Part shown: piece by piece, positions 7,718-14,484 of the stretch | Layout: every line of letters begins with the position of its first letter | How positions within the stretch are numbered: position 1 is the stretch's first letter | NCBI GenBank assembly: GCA_943359405.1 | Contig: CALRHO010000006.1 | Span: 1 to 18,310, forward strand | Reading direction: 5' to 3' | DNA: 18,310 bases | DNA from: Candidatus Nomurabacteria bacterium | GTDB taxonomy: Bacteria; Patescibacteriota; Minisyncoccia; Phycocordibacterales; UBA918 | Translations under genes and position numbers: made by a program | Notes under the pieces: generated by a model | Database searches by the model: none | Seen by the model: only the letters and a program-made list of their open reading frames with translations | What the model was told of the DNA's origin: nothing

Positions 7718-7746
7718 ACTATATCATACTTTAACCAAAATTGCAA
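7718..7746 (-). promoter_or_regulatory. rpsO promoter
   Basis: On the minus strand, -35 TTGCAA (7741-7746), a 17-bp spacer and -10 TATAGT (7718-7723). The predicted start near 7711 gives a leader of about 90 nt with an inverted repeat TTCTCG/CGAGAA. uS15 represses its own mRNA through such leaders in several phyla. Confidence 0.7.
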
Positions 7747-7780
7747 GCCACACGAGGACTTTCCCGACTTGTCAAAATAT

Positions 7781-7794
7781 CTCACTTAGGTGAG
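7781..7794. promoter_or_regulatory. Palindrome CTCAC-TTAG-GTGAG upstream of the rpsO promoter
   Basis: A perfect 5-bp inverted repeat with a 4-base centre lies 35 bp upstream of the rpsO -35 box in a 200-bp stretch without a gene (7747-7952). It could be an operator or a weak hairpin. I see nothing else in this stretch except the terminator at 7913. Confidence 0.3.
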
Positions 7795-7912
7795 CGCCCC
7801 AATGGCGTGTCCTGGTGTATCGTCGGTGGGGGGCGACGTGCGTGGAACTGGCATTGAGTCCCTGGTGGTCGGTGGTATTTCCTGCGAAACGCCTAGAACA
7901 GCAATGAAATCA

Positions 7913-7942
7913 GCGGCACCTCCCTACTAGAGAAGGTGCCGC
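7913..7942 (-). terminator. Stem-loop after the small unknown gene
   Basis: A 9-bp perfect stem (GCGGCACCT/AGGTGCCGC) lies 11 bp beyond the stop codon of the 84-residue protein gene. On the minus strand it is followed by TGATTTCATT, a poor U-tract. Confidence 0.55.
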
Positions 7943-7952
7943 CGGGGTGGGG

Positions 7953-8207
7953 TCAGGTGCGCGGGGTCGACTTGCTGATGGCGACATATCTGCACCGGTG
8001 TGGGTGACCGTCTGCTGGTTTGGTGAGGAGAACGATACGTCCGTTTTTGAGTAGCTCCTCGGCAGCGTCACGTAGTGCGCGGGCTTTAGGATCATTCTTG
8101 GCAGCCACATCGAGGTTAGGTCCGGTGAAGAAGAGAATTTCTTTACCCGGTTTTGAGGAGCTCAGGGCACGCAAGGCACTAGGTGTGCAATGAAGAACAG
8201 GGAGCAT
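7953..8207 (-). CDS. Small protein of unknown function (84 aa)
   Basis: 84 residues; not recognised. A good SD (AAAGGA) sits 6 bp before the ATG, which supports translation. The protein is soluble and basic, with no membrane segment. Visible pieces: a hydrophobic core strand EILFFTGPNLDVAA (about 23-36), a charged helix ARALRDAAEELLKNG (about 42-56), a strand RIVLLTKPADG and a C-terminal HPHRCRYVAISK segment. This strand-helix-strand order suggests a small alpha/beta domain. It lies between the Clp ATPase gene (upstream, terminated) and the rpsO promoter, and has its own terminator, so it is probably monocistronic. Confidence 0.65.
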   Translation of the reverse strand: MLPVLHCTPSALRALSSSKPGKEILFFTGPNLDVAAKNDPKARALRDAAEELLKNGRIVLLTKPADGHPHRCRYVAISKSTPRT

Positions 8208-8260
8208 GGTTATCCTTTCTCAAAATGCTGGCGAAAAGTATTCCATACATAACCAATATA

Positions 8261-8299
8261 CGCAAAAACCCTCGCACCGTCAGCGCCAGGGTTTTTGCG
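8261..8299. terminator. Terminator after the membrane Clp gene
   Basis: A 12-bp perfect inverted repeat (CGCAAAAACCCT with its complement) with a 15-nt loop lies 16 bp beyond the Clp stop codon. A/T tracts on both sides make it bidirectional; on the plus strand it continues into GTTTTTTG. Confidence 0.85.
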
Positions 8300-8315
8300 T
8301 TTTTTGATATAACCG

Positions 8316-10736
8316 CTACAAAGTTAAATCGGTCTTTGAGAGGGTGATGGTGTCACCAGGACGGATGGTACCGGCAATGATACGGCGGGCGATGGCTTCT
8401 TCGACTACATCCTGTACGGCGCGGCGCATAGGGCGAGCACCAAATTGCGGGTGGTAGCCTTCTTTCACCACCACCTCGATGAGGTCAGGGGTGATAGCGA
8501 GGGTGTAGCCTTTCTCGGTCATGCGGTCTTGGAGTTCGCGGAGAAAGAGTTGTGCAACTTCAGTTTGAGCACCTGTATGTAGTGGTTCGAAAATGACAGT
8601 GCTGTCGAATCGGTTGATGAGCTCAGGACGGAAGAACCCGCTCTTGATGATGTGGTCAACAATGTCACCTTCGAGCGTAGCAAGTTCTTGGCGCTGAGCC
8701 ACCGTGCGCATGATAAGGTCACTGCCGGCGTTACTGGTTGCAATTATGATGGTGTTGCGGGCACTCACCACTTCCCCACGGCCATCGGTAAAGCGGCCTT
8801 CATCGAGTACCTGAAGCATGAGGTCATGTACACGACGGTGACTTTTTTCAAATTCATCAAGGAGCACTACCGCGTACGGTTTTTCACGTAAGGCATCGGC
8901 CAGTAAGCCCGAGGTGTCAGCGGTGCCGATGAGGCGAGCCAGTGAACCTTGGTCACTATACTCAGTCATGTCAAAGCGATGCATGGTGCTTTCACTGCCA
9001 AAGAAAACGTGCGCCAGGGCCTTGGCGGTTTCGGTCTTCCCCACACCGGTAGGACCCAAAAAGAGGAAGGAGCCGATTGGGCGTTCGCTACTCTGTACGC
9101 CAGCGCGAGCACGGCGCATCGCGCGAGCGATGGCCGCAAGAGCGGTGTCTTGGCCTATGACGCGCGTACGTAATACGGTTTCAAGATTGAGGAGTTTCGT
9201 ACGTTCAGTATCGGTAATCGGACCAGCTGGAATACCGGTACGCTCACCTACGGTCGTGTATACAAAGTCAGCGGTGATGACGAGTTGTCGTGCGTTATGT
9301 GCCCTGGTAGCAATGTCGGTGAGTAGCGCTACCGCTTTCCCCGGCATGGCGCCTTCGATGAGGTACCGGTCAGCGGCCAGTGCAATAGCTTCAAGAGCGG
9401 GGTAGGTAAAAAGTACCTGGTGTCTCGTTTCGCTCTGGAGGGCTACTGACTCTAGTATTTGCAGGGTGTGTTCGTGGTTACTGCTCTCCATGAGTACTTC
9501 AGTAAAGCGACGGGTAAAGGCCCGATTTGGTTCGAGGGTGGTGTGGAAAGCGCGAGGGGTATCGGTAGCAATGAGGTGAAACCCGGGGAGGGCAAGATAT
9601 CGGTCGAGAAACTCCGGGAGGAAGATCCCCAGCGCAGTGGCTTCTTTGAGAACCATACTGAGGTTTTCAATCACGACGATGACATTACCTGCGGCCACTG
9701 CTTCGGTGAGGATGTTCTCGAGGAGGGCCTCACCGGTGGCTTTGTCGGGAGCATTGCCAAAGACGCGGGTAGTGTCGAGAACAAAGAAACGGTAACCGCC
9801 AATCGCACCAATCGCTTTGCCTTCGTCGATGCGGCGTTGGAGATAGACAAGGAGATCCATCTTTCCCACCCCAGGCTCGCCGATGAGGAGGACGTTGGCA
9901 CGAGCGTCACCTGCAAGTGCGGTCTCGACTTTCTCCATGAGGAAATCATCAAACGTCGGACGACTTGCCAGGGTGCTGAATATGGTGCTAGTCCGAATAT
10001 CTCGGGTGTATGAAGACAGCAGAAAGGTGGTGCCGTAGGCGAGTTCACTGCCAATTGGCTGGTGTTTTGAAAGACAATCGCGTCCCCACCAGCGACTTTC
10101 CTGTTTACGCCTATGGTGTTCAACAACGACCCAGCGCAGACAGCTTTGGAAGGTGTGCTCGGGAGTACCACGTTCTGCGAGGAGTGTGCGAAAGCCGGCA
10201 TCGTGTTTTGCGATGTAGATTCCAAGTTCACGGAGACTAAATATACCAGCCTCAGGCATGATGACGGCTTCGGCCAAGAGACGCGGACGGTCAGTTTGGG
10301 CGAGATAGGCGGCAGCTGCCGGTAGCAAAATATTAGCGCGCACGAGAATTTCTTCTCCGAGCGTGGAGCGGATGAAAGCCGCAGTGAGGTCGTCAGGATG
10401 TTTAAGGACGGCAGCCGCTACCTCGTAGGTGGCGCCACGGGTGGTCTTACCCGGTAGGCCAAGGATTGAGTTGAGGCCGTGATAGTAGTAACTATTGTGG
10501 TACGAATAGATGAGCACCTGATCTAGCCAGAGTGAGCCTGCAATCAGGCTGAGGCCTAGGAGGGGTATAAGATAGGTACTAGCAAAAAGTAGATAGCTAG
10601 CAGTGGCGCTGGTAAGTGTGGCTAGGGTGACAATAAAAAAGAGTGTGCGCAGGCGTGTGAGTAGACGTCGACCCACTATGGTATCGAGTAGTAGCGGGAT
10701 ACGGAAGCGCGCGATGTCAGTGCTGAGCGTATTCAT
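8316..10736 (-). CDS. Membrane-anchored Clp/Hsp100-type AAA+ ATPase
   Basis: 806 residues. Two hydrophobic helices lie at the N-terminus (about 31-52 and 54-76). A Clp-N-like helical region follows (about 100-205), then two AAA+ modules. Module 1 has Walker A GEPGVGKM (286-293), but its Walker B reads VIVVIEN (352-358), lacking the DE pair, so it may not hydrolyse ATP. Module 2 is complete: GPTGVGKT (561-568), VVLLDEFEK (623-631), sensor SN (668-669), arginine finger in FRPELINRFD (R709) and sensor 2 GARPMRR (766-772). The IGF/IGL loop that docks ClpP is not seen, and no clpP is in the window; the spacing resembles ClpB. A membrane-tethered unfoldase or disaggregase is likely. Similar proteins are usually annotated in Parcubacteria as Clp ATP-binding subunits. 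The gene starts 16 bp after the small membrane protein gene, probably one operon. No clear SD. Confidence 0.9.
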   Translation of the reverse strand: MNTLSTDIARFRIPLLLDTIVGRRLLTRLRTLFFIVTLATLTSATASYLLFASTYLIPLLGLSLIAGSLWLDQVLIYSYHNSYYYHGLNSILGLPGKTTRGATYEVAAAVLKHPDDLTAAFIRSTLGEEILVRANILLPAAAAYLAQTDRPRLLAEAVIMPEAGIFSLRELGIYIAKHDAGFRTLLAERGTPEHTFQSCLRWVVVEHHRRKQESRWWGRDCLSKHQPIGSELAYGTTFLLSSYTRDIRTSTIFSTLASRPTFDDFLMEKVETALAGDARANVLLIGEPGVGKMDLLVYLQRRIDEGKAIGAIGGYRFFVLDTTRVFGNAPDKATGEALLENILTEAVAAGNVIVVIENLSMVLKEATALGIFLPEFLDRYLALPGFHLIATDTPRAFHTTLEPNRAFTRRFTEVLMESSNHEHTLQILESVALQSETRHQVLFTYPALEAIALAADRYLIEGAMPGKAVALLTDIATRAHNARQLVITADFVYTTVGERTGIPAGPITDTERTKLLNLETVLRTRVIGQDTALAAIARAMRRARAGVQSSERPIGSFLFLGPTGVGKTETAKALAHVFFGSESTMHRFDMTEYSDQGSLARLIGTADTSGLLADALREKPYAVVLLDEFEKSHRRVHDLMLQVLDEGRFTDGRGEVVSARNTIIIATSNAGSDLIMRTVAQRQELATLEGDIVDHIIKSGFFRPELINRFDSTVIFEPLHTGAQTEVAQLFLRELQDRMTEKGYTLAITPDLIEVVVKEGYHPQFGARPMRRAVQDVVEEAIARRIIAGTIRPGDTITLSKTDLTL

Positions 10737-10752
10737 ATATATATGTGTGTAC

Positions 10753-11145
10753 CTAGAAGCGACTTACCAGGGCAAAGCCATAGAGGATGCCAATGATGAT
10801 AAGAGCCGGGGCAATAAACCACGTGATGATAAGAATAAAGAAAATCGTGCTTACCCCAGCCAGTGAAAGTAGTCCAATGAGAAGAAGTGTCAAACGGAAA
10901 AGGGCACCAATCAGTCGTGACAACGTATTGATAACAATGCGAGTAGCAAAGTCTTCAAAACTCCAACGAGCCCGTTGTACTTCAGATATCCGTCGAAACG
11001 GGGCAAGGAGTGACGAGTATAAGTGAGGTATAGAAAACAGTCGGTTAATGAACCACCAAAAATTTCGATACAGATGGAGGAGTTCACTGAGCCCTTGTGT
11101 ATAGTGCCACGCCAAATAGTGGCGAGTAATTGTCAGGAGTAGCAT
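10753..11145 (-). CDS. Small membrane protein paired with the Clp ATPase
   Basis: 130 residues from the ATG at 11145. A GTG at 11220 would add 25 residues but lies inside the cold-shock gene's terminator, and a TATACT box sits just before the ATG, so I take the shorter form. The segment SELLHLYRNFWWFINRLFSIPHLYSSLLAPFRRISE (printed here as separate parts: WWFINRLFSIP, SSLLAPFRRI) resembles a membrane protein I recall as widespread in Candidate Phyla Radiation genomes. Two strong transmembrane helices end the protein (about 80-100 and 102-127). It is followed after 16 bp by the membrane-anchored Clp ATPase, so it may be its membrane partner or adaptor. The biochemical function is unknown. Confidence 0.75.
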   Translation of the reverse strand: MLLLTITRHYLAWHYTQGLSELLHLYRNFWWFINRLFSIPHLYSSLLAPFRRISEVQRARWSFEDFATRIVINTLSRLIGALFRLTLLLIGLLSLAGVSTIFFILIITWFIAPALIIIGILYGFALVSRF

Positions 11146-11152
11146 CGCGTTC

Positions 11153-11158
11153 AGTATA
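11153..11158 (-). promoter_or_regulatory. -10 box (TATACT) of the membrane protein-Clp operon
   Basis: TATACT on the minus strand ends 7 bp before the ATG at 11145, so transcription should start at or next to the start codon. No good -35 is present. Confidence 0.5.
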
Positions 11159-11210
11159 ACGCAGCTCGCGAACACGAAATTTGTTTGGTGGTGGAATGTG
11201 TTGTCAAACC

Positions 11211-11245
11211 AAAACCGCACGCACCGAGAGGGTGCGTGCGGTTTT
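11211..11245. terminator. Terminator after the cold-shock gene
   Basis: A 15-bp perfect inverted repeat (AAAACCGCACGCACC with its complement) and a 5-nt loop start 19 bp beyond the cold-shock stop codon. A and T tracts on either side make it bidirectional. Confidence 0.9.
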
Positions 11246-11264
11246 AGTTTACTTCGTCGCTTAC

Positions 11265-11504
11265 TTATGCAAGGCGAACGTTGGCTGCAGCTGGACCCTT
11301 AGGACCCTGCTCAACATCGAAGGTAACCTTCGAGTTCTCTGGGAGCTCATCAAACGCTACGCCATTGAGTGACTGTGCGTGGAAGAATACATCCTTACTG
11401 CCGTCATCTGGCTTGATAAAGCCGTAACCATTTGGGTGCTTGCGAACTACTGTACCGGTCATACGTTTGTTTTTGTGTTGTTGTTTGGTAACCACGAACG
11501 TCAC
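11265..11504 (-). CDS. Cold-shock domain protein (CspA family)
   Basis: 79 residues from a GTG at 11504, or 65 from the ATG at 11462. The OB-fold cold-shock domain is clear: the two RNA-binding motifs are NGYGFIK and KDVFFHAQSL, and the end VEQGPKGPAAANVRLA is typical. It binds single-stranded RNA and DNA and melts RNA structure. Start choice: an AGGAG motif lies at 11507-11511, 2 bp before GTG 11504, 11 bp before GTG 11495, and too far from ATG 11462, although the classical domain begins at MTGTVV. A GTG start would add a Lys/Gln-rich tail of 11-14 residues. The gene ends in its own terminator and is divergent from a small unknown gene. Confidence 0.95.
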   Translation of the reverse strand: MTFVVTKQQHKNKRMTGTVVRKHPNGYGFIKPDDGSKDVFFHAQSLNGVAFDELPENSKVTFDVEQGPKGPAAANVRLA

Positions 11505-11621
11505 TGCTCCTCTTCAATATTTACTTTCTTCAAGGGGAGTTGATTTCGCTAGACCTATTAAAGCACAGTATTGGGGAAACACAAGCACAAGCGCACTGCA
11601 CCAGAAACCAACTTCTATTAC

Positions 11622-11657
11622 TTGTCAAACAGCCTCTCTGTGGTATGGTGTGGGTCG
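11622..11657 (+). promoter_or_regulatory. Promoter of the 168-aa unknown gene, with shared 16-bp segment
   Basis: -35 TTGTCA (11622-11627), a 16-bp spacer and -10 TATGGT (11644-11649). The 16 bp at 11642-11657 (GGTATGGTGTGGGTCG) are repeated exactly at 12814-12829 in another promoter. Confidence 0.65.
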
Positions 11658-11683
11658 TCCCAAACGTTCCGAGGAGAAATGTA

Positions 11684-12190
11684 ATGGCACACCCCGATTT
11701 GAGCATGGACCCGAATACGGCCGGGGAAGGAGGCTCGATCACTCTTCCCTTTTACCTCGCGGTTGGCTTGAGATACGAGCCGATTCCCGACCGACAAACG
11801 TATCGTGCTCTGCTCTGTTTTGGTCCCTTTTCTTCCTATGATGAGGCTAAGCAGTACCTCAAGATGATTCATGATTTGGTCGATGGTCGTCCGAAGCAGA
11901 CCATTACTATCGCCAAGATGGCTACGTCAGCAAGTGGTGCCCCAAAGTTGCAGACGGTTACTTACCGTGACCTGTCGTTTGTGGGGGGTGCAGGGCATGA
12001 GCAGCGTGCCATCGCGCAATTCACTCCGGCTGGGCTCGAGCAGTACTTGCGGTGTAATGGTATGAGCAGTGCCATCTCTCCCCGACGGGTTGCCACTACT
12101 GGTCAACAGCAGCAGGATCAGCTCGAATTTATAATCCAACATATTATGCAGACAATCGACCGCCATAGGAGATCTCGCCGCTCAGTCTAA
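11684..12190 (+). CDS. Unknown protein, 168 aa
   Basis: I do not recognise the family. The ATG at 11684 has an excellent SD (GAGGAG, spacing 7), so the longer open frame from 11540 is not used. The protein appears soluble, with no signal peptide or membrane helix. Recognisable pieces: strands SITLPFYLAVGLRYEPI and YRALLCFGPFSSYDEAKQYLKMIHDLV (roughly 17-65), which read like a strand followed by a helix, and a C-terminal helix rich in Gln and Arg (QQQQDQLEFIIQHIMQTI, then HRRSRRSV). The first part resembles a sensory or ligand-binding alpha/beta fold, but this is a guess. The gene stands alone between its own promoter and terminator and is the first of five small plus-strand genes. Confidence 0.75.
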   Translation: MAHPDLSMDPNTAGEGGSITLPFYLAVGLRYEPIPDRQTYRALLCFGPFSSYDEAKQYLKMIHDLVDGRPKQTITIAKMATSASGAPKLQTVTYRDLSFVGGAGHEQRAIAQFTPAGLEQYLRCNGMSSAISPRRVATTGQQQQDQLEFIIQHIMQTIDRHRRSRRSV

Positions 12191-12216
12191 TCGACCGGGC
12201 GTGACTGACCCAATGC

Positions 12217-12249
12217 GACCGCCACCCTTGCCTGGGTCGGCGGTCTTTC
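12217..12249 (+). terminator. Terminator of the 168-aa gene
   Basis: Stem GACCGCC/GGCGGTC with an inner ACCC/GGGT extension, followed by TTTCT, starting 27 bp after the stop codon. Confidence 0.8.
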
Positions 12250-12322
12250 TACGTTTGGCCTAGGCTAGTGCCCGTGCCCGGCACTATCGAGCCACAAAGT
12301 TGCCACTGATAATTTTATGTGC

Positions 12323-12339
12323 AGTCGTCTATGACGACT
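12323..12339. promoter_or_regulatory. Perfect palindrome AGTCGTC-TAT-GACGACT
   Basis: A 7-bp inverted repeat with a 3-base centre lies 50 bp upstream of the -35 of the next gene. Its size suits a dimeric regulator's operator. A second hairpin, AGTGCC/GGCACT, lies just before it (about 12266-12285). The surrounding 12250-12388 region holds no gene. Confidence 0.4.
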
Positions 12340-12388
12340 AGGGAACCAGCAGTACCTTGGTGATCAAGATATAGAGACGTTGTGCTTA

Positions 12389-12417
12389 TTGATTATTATA
12401 AAATTATGTTGTATAAA
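12389..12417 (+). promoter_or_regulatory. Promoter of the 99-aa Cys-motif gene
   Basis: -35 TTGATT (12389-12394), a 17-bp spacer and -10 TATAAA (12412-12417), in an AT-rich stretch unlike its surroundings. The predicted start would leave a leader of only about 12 nt carrying the SD; an alternative TATAAA lies at 12397. Confidence 0.55.
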
Positions 12418-12435
12418 AAGATGGGAGGGATCAAG

Positions 12436-12735
12436 ATGCAACTTGTCGTCAAAAAAATCGTTTGGCTACATGCCTTGTTTCGTTCGTGGTGGCGCGCGGC
12501 AGTGCTCGTGGCAAAGCCACCAGAATCATACTTAAAAATGCAGCAGCTGCACCCTAACTGCGACTGTTTTAGGTGTCTTGTTGTTTGCGGTTCTGACACT
12601 GTTTTTGACTCGGGCTTCCAGCCCTTGGCAAAAATCGAAAGAGAAAAGAAAAGGGCGGTAAGTAAAATCAGAGAGTTGCTCATGTCCGGCATGGTGCCGA
12701 CTCGGGCAACAATTGTGCTTGCTCGCAGACAATAA
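12436..12735 (+). CDS. Small basic protein with a four-cysteine cluster (99 aa)
   Basis: Not recognised. The ATG at 12436 has a strong SD (GGAGG, spacing 7), so an upstream in-frame start at 12382 is not favoured. The N-terminus is basic and amphipathic (LVVKKIVWLHALFRSWWRAAVLV). The middle contains PNCDCFRCLVVCG, with C42, C44, C47 and C51, a compact CxCxxCxxxC cluster that could bind zinc or another metal. A charged helix follows (KIEREKKRAVSKIRELLMSG, about 66-85). The Cys cluster and basic helices suggest a nucleic-acid or metal-binding role, but function is unknown. It has its own promoter and terminator. Confidence 0.65.
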   Translation: MQLVVKKIVWLHALFRSWWRAAVLVAKPPESYLKMQQLHPNCDCFRCLVVCGSDTVFDSGFQPLAKIEREKKRAVSKIRELLMSGMVPTRATIVLARRQ

Positions 12736-12740
12736 CAGCA

Positions 12741-12775
12741 AAAACCGCCCCGGGCCCCCGGGCGGTTTTCTTTTT
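12741..12775. terminator. Terminator of the 99-aa gene
   Basis: AAAACCGCCC pairs with GGGCGGTTTT around a GC-rich centre, followed by CTTTTT. It begins 6 bp after the stop codon. Confidence 0.9.
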
Positions 12776-12792
12776 ATCGATGAGTGTATCTA

Positions 12793-12829
12793 TTGACTAC
12801 AGGTTCCCGCCTCGGTATGGTGTGGGTCG
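12793..12829 (+). promoter_or_regulatory. Promoter of the 163-aa unknown gene, with shared 16-bp segment
   Basis: -35 TTGACT (12793-12798), a 17-bp spacer and -10 TATGGT (12816-12821). The segment 12814-12829 is identical to 11642-11657, covering the -10 and the predicted start of transcription. Confidence 0.7.
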
Positions 12830-12856
12830 ATATAATTGTTCCTAAAGGAGGACGTC

Positions 12857-13348
12857 ATGACGACATGTATCGATCAAGGATTCTTACGTGTTGACGTAAG
12901 TCTCATTCCGACGCGGCCTGAATTAAGCCTTGAAAAGCTCTTTGGGGTAAACTCAACTAAGAGACCAGACGGTTCTATTCGGGCGACAATAACATTGACG
13001 GAGCCCGCACTCAAGTATCTTTGTTGTTTTTCCAGTGACGGCAATGCCGAATACCATGCCGATACCGGTTTGGTACAAGGAAGCCTCTGGATGTGGGTGG
13101 TGCAGTTGGTTGTCTCGGAATGGATTCCAAAACATGGCCCGTTGAAATTCGATGGCACATTCCCTGCCCCCTCGTTCTCAAAACCAGACGAGCAGCTGGG
13201 GTTTGAGCTTATCATCTCCAAGACTGATAAGCGTTCGCTCCAGTGTGTCGTACGGGGACCGCTTGGTAGTGAGATGCCGGTGGTCTTCAAATTCAACTGC
13301 ATAATCTTTCCGATGGAGATGGCGGAGCGGTCCCACCAGCGCCGATAA
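12857..13348 (+). CDS. Unknown protein, 163 aa
   Basis: Not recognised. The ATG at 12857 has a near-perfect SD (AAAGGAGG, spacing 5). The sequence looks like a soluble, mostly beta protein: alternating segments such as GSIRATITLTEPALKYLCCF, GSLWMWVVQLVVSEWI, ELIISKTDKRSLQCVVRG and MPVVFKFNCIIFPM, with no signal peptide. Five cysteines (C4, two adjacent near the centre, two near the end) are scattered and form no clear motif. The first 30 residues are low in charge. It has no evident similarity to its neighbours at sequence level. It is probably monocistronic, with its own promoter and a strong terminator. Confidence 0.72.
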   Translation: MTTCIDQGFLRVDVSLIPTRPELSLEKLFGVNSTKRPDGSIRATITLTEPALKYLCCFSSDGNAEYHADTGLVQGSLWMWVVQLVVSEWIPKHGPLKFDGTFPAPSFSKPDEQLGFELIISKTDKRSLQCVVRGPLGSEMPVVFKFNCIIFPMEMAERSHQRR

Positions 13349-13376
13349 ACAGTGTCAGTTTGCCTACATACCATCT

Positions 13377-13417
13377 CCGCCCGAGGCCTTTTGGCCTTCC
13401 GGGCGGTTCTTTTTTTT
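13377..13417 (+). terminator. Terminator of the 163-aa gene
   Basis: CCGCCCG-AGGCC pairs with GGCCT-CGGGCGG around a TTTT loop, followed by a long T run. The end of the T run is also the first part of the next gene's -35 box. Confidence 0.92.
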
Positions 13418-13443
13418 GACAGGACAGCGGGTTCGCGTATTGT
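13416..13443 (+). promoter_or_regulatory. Promoter of the lipoprotein gene, overlapping the previous terminator
   Basis: -35 TTGACA (13416-13421, perfect consensus), a 16-bp spacer and -10 TATTGT (13438-13443). The T run of the terminator before it supplies the first bases of the -35. Confidence 0.75.
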
Positions 13444-13484
13444 GGTCATTGGTATCGCAATCCAAACCAGAAGGAGGTGCGGAC

Positions 13485-13961
13485 ATGCTACGTATGGTGC
13501 TCTTTTTGTTACTACTGTGCGGTGGCTGCACCTTCAGGCAGCTGCCAAATCCGAACGGAGAGACCAGCTGCCCCTTCCCCGCCCTGCGCACGCTACCGTG
13601 CGACGAGGCAGTGAGCTCAGCGGCGGCGCTGTTGCAGGTCGCTGACCGAGTGCTCTTCCTCCGGGGATACATGCTACCGGTTGGGGTGCGACTCGTGTCG
13701 CATCATGTTGCCGGTCGAGACCAAGATTTACTCGTCGAGCAGTCTGGTTTGCTATATCTAAATGTGAGTGAGTCATTTCTGCGACAGGTTAATCGCCTTG
13801 AAGTGGTCGAGCGGCATCTCTGCGACTGGGTAGTGCGCCAACGTGACACTGCCCGCCGTGACGAGGAAGGTATTGATGTTCGTCGGTGCATGTACTGGAG
13901 TGCATTCTCTGCGGGTGAGCTTGAGCGCGCACGATGGCTCGCGCGCACCCTGCCACCCTAG
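13485..13961 (+). CDS. Putative lipoprotein of unknown function (158 aa)
   Basis: Start at the ATG 13485, with a full-length SD (AAGGAGGTG, AGGAGG spacing 7). The N-terminus, MLRMVLFLLLLCGGC, is a short hydrophobic signal ending in a Cys at residue 15. As a lipobox, CGGC is unusual (a cysteine at -3), but the overall shape fits lipoprotein export. The mature part has three more cysteines at least (C29, C39, C112) and reads like a small globular domain: DEAVSSAAALLQVADRVLFLRGY, LLYLNVSESFLRQVNRLEVVERHL. No family recognised. It is followed 90 bp later, without a clear terminator or promoter, by the 97-aa gene, so the two may form one operon. Confidence 0.7.
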   Translation: MLRMVLFLLLLCGGCTFRQLPNPNGETSCPFPALRTLPCDEAVSSAAALLQVADRVLFLRGYMLPVGVRLVSHHVAGRDQDLLVEQSGLLYLNVSESFLRQVNRLEVVERHLCDWVVRQRDTARRDEEGIDVRRCMYWSAFSAGELERARWLARTLPP

Positions 13962-14051
13962 GTCGGGCGCCCTTTTTGGTCAGCCCGTCAGTCATTTCCA
14001 TCACGGCGGAGCTGCGCTGCTCCGTGTGCAACATACAGGAGATATGTTCCA

Positions 14052-14345
14052 ATGAGACAGCAAGGGGTACCCAAATTGAAAATTGTCTACCGAGCTCAGA
14101 TGAGGTGTGACACCCCGTGGGGAAGCTATCTTTTGGTCATTCATTGTTGGAATGGACAAGAGGTAGCAACGTTTGCGCGAAGATGGCAGAATGGCATCAT
14201 GACGCTCTGTGCTGGATTACCAGCAGCGTTCGCTACCTTCCCTCAGCGCGTAACCGACCTTGAGCACGGGCTCGGTATTCCAATCGTTTGTGCTACGTCC
14301 AGCCAGTTTATTGCTTGTTTAGAACCACCCCGGTGCCTCTCGTAG
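14052..14345 (+). CDS. Unknown protein, 97 aa
   Basis: Not recognised. The ATG at 14052 has an SD (AGGAG at 14037-14041, spacing 10). The protein is soluble and slightly basic, with segments KLKIVYRAQMRCDTPWGSYLLVIH (strand pair), QEVATFARRWQNGIMTLCAGL and AFATFPQRVTDLEHGLGIPIV. No membrane helix or known motif. Upstream is a hairpin CGGAGC/GCTCCG at 14007-14024, just before the SD, which could affect translation. No promoter is obvious in the 90 bp before it, so it is likely expressed from the lipoprotein promoter. A good terminator overlaps its stop codon. Confidence 0.65.
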   Translation: MRQQGVPKLKIVYRAQMRCDTPWGSYLLVIHCWNGQEVATFARRWQNGIMTLCAGLPAAFATFPQRVTDLEHGLGIPIVCATSSQFIACLEPPRCLS

Positions 14346-14358
14346 GCGCCGGTTTTTT
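14330..14358 (+). terminator. Terminator at the end of the small-gene cluster
   Basis: A 9-bp stem with one GU pair (CCGGTGCCT/AGGCGCCGG) is followed by TTTTTT. It overlaps the last codons and stop of the 97-aa gene. Confidence 0.88.
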
Positions 14359-14484
14359 CTGTTTGCATTTTTGGATCTTAGATTCGCAATTTTTTCACTT
14401 CTTCATATTTATGCAAGAGACACGTGTTCTCGGTCAGCTCCTCGCATTTGGTTCGCCATGAAGCTCAGAAAACATGGCTCCGCC

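Noticed and set aside
9459..10231. Long frames (184 and 186 aa) inside the Clp ATPase gene on both strands
   Set aside because: They overlap a complete, motif-rich AAA+ protein and lack start signals.
12874..13449. 191-aa minus-strand frame opposite the 163-aa gene
   Set aside because: The plus-strand gene has promoter, near-perfect SD and terminator; the minus-strand frame has none and crosses the terminator.
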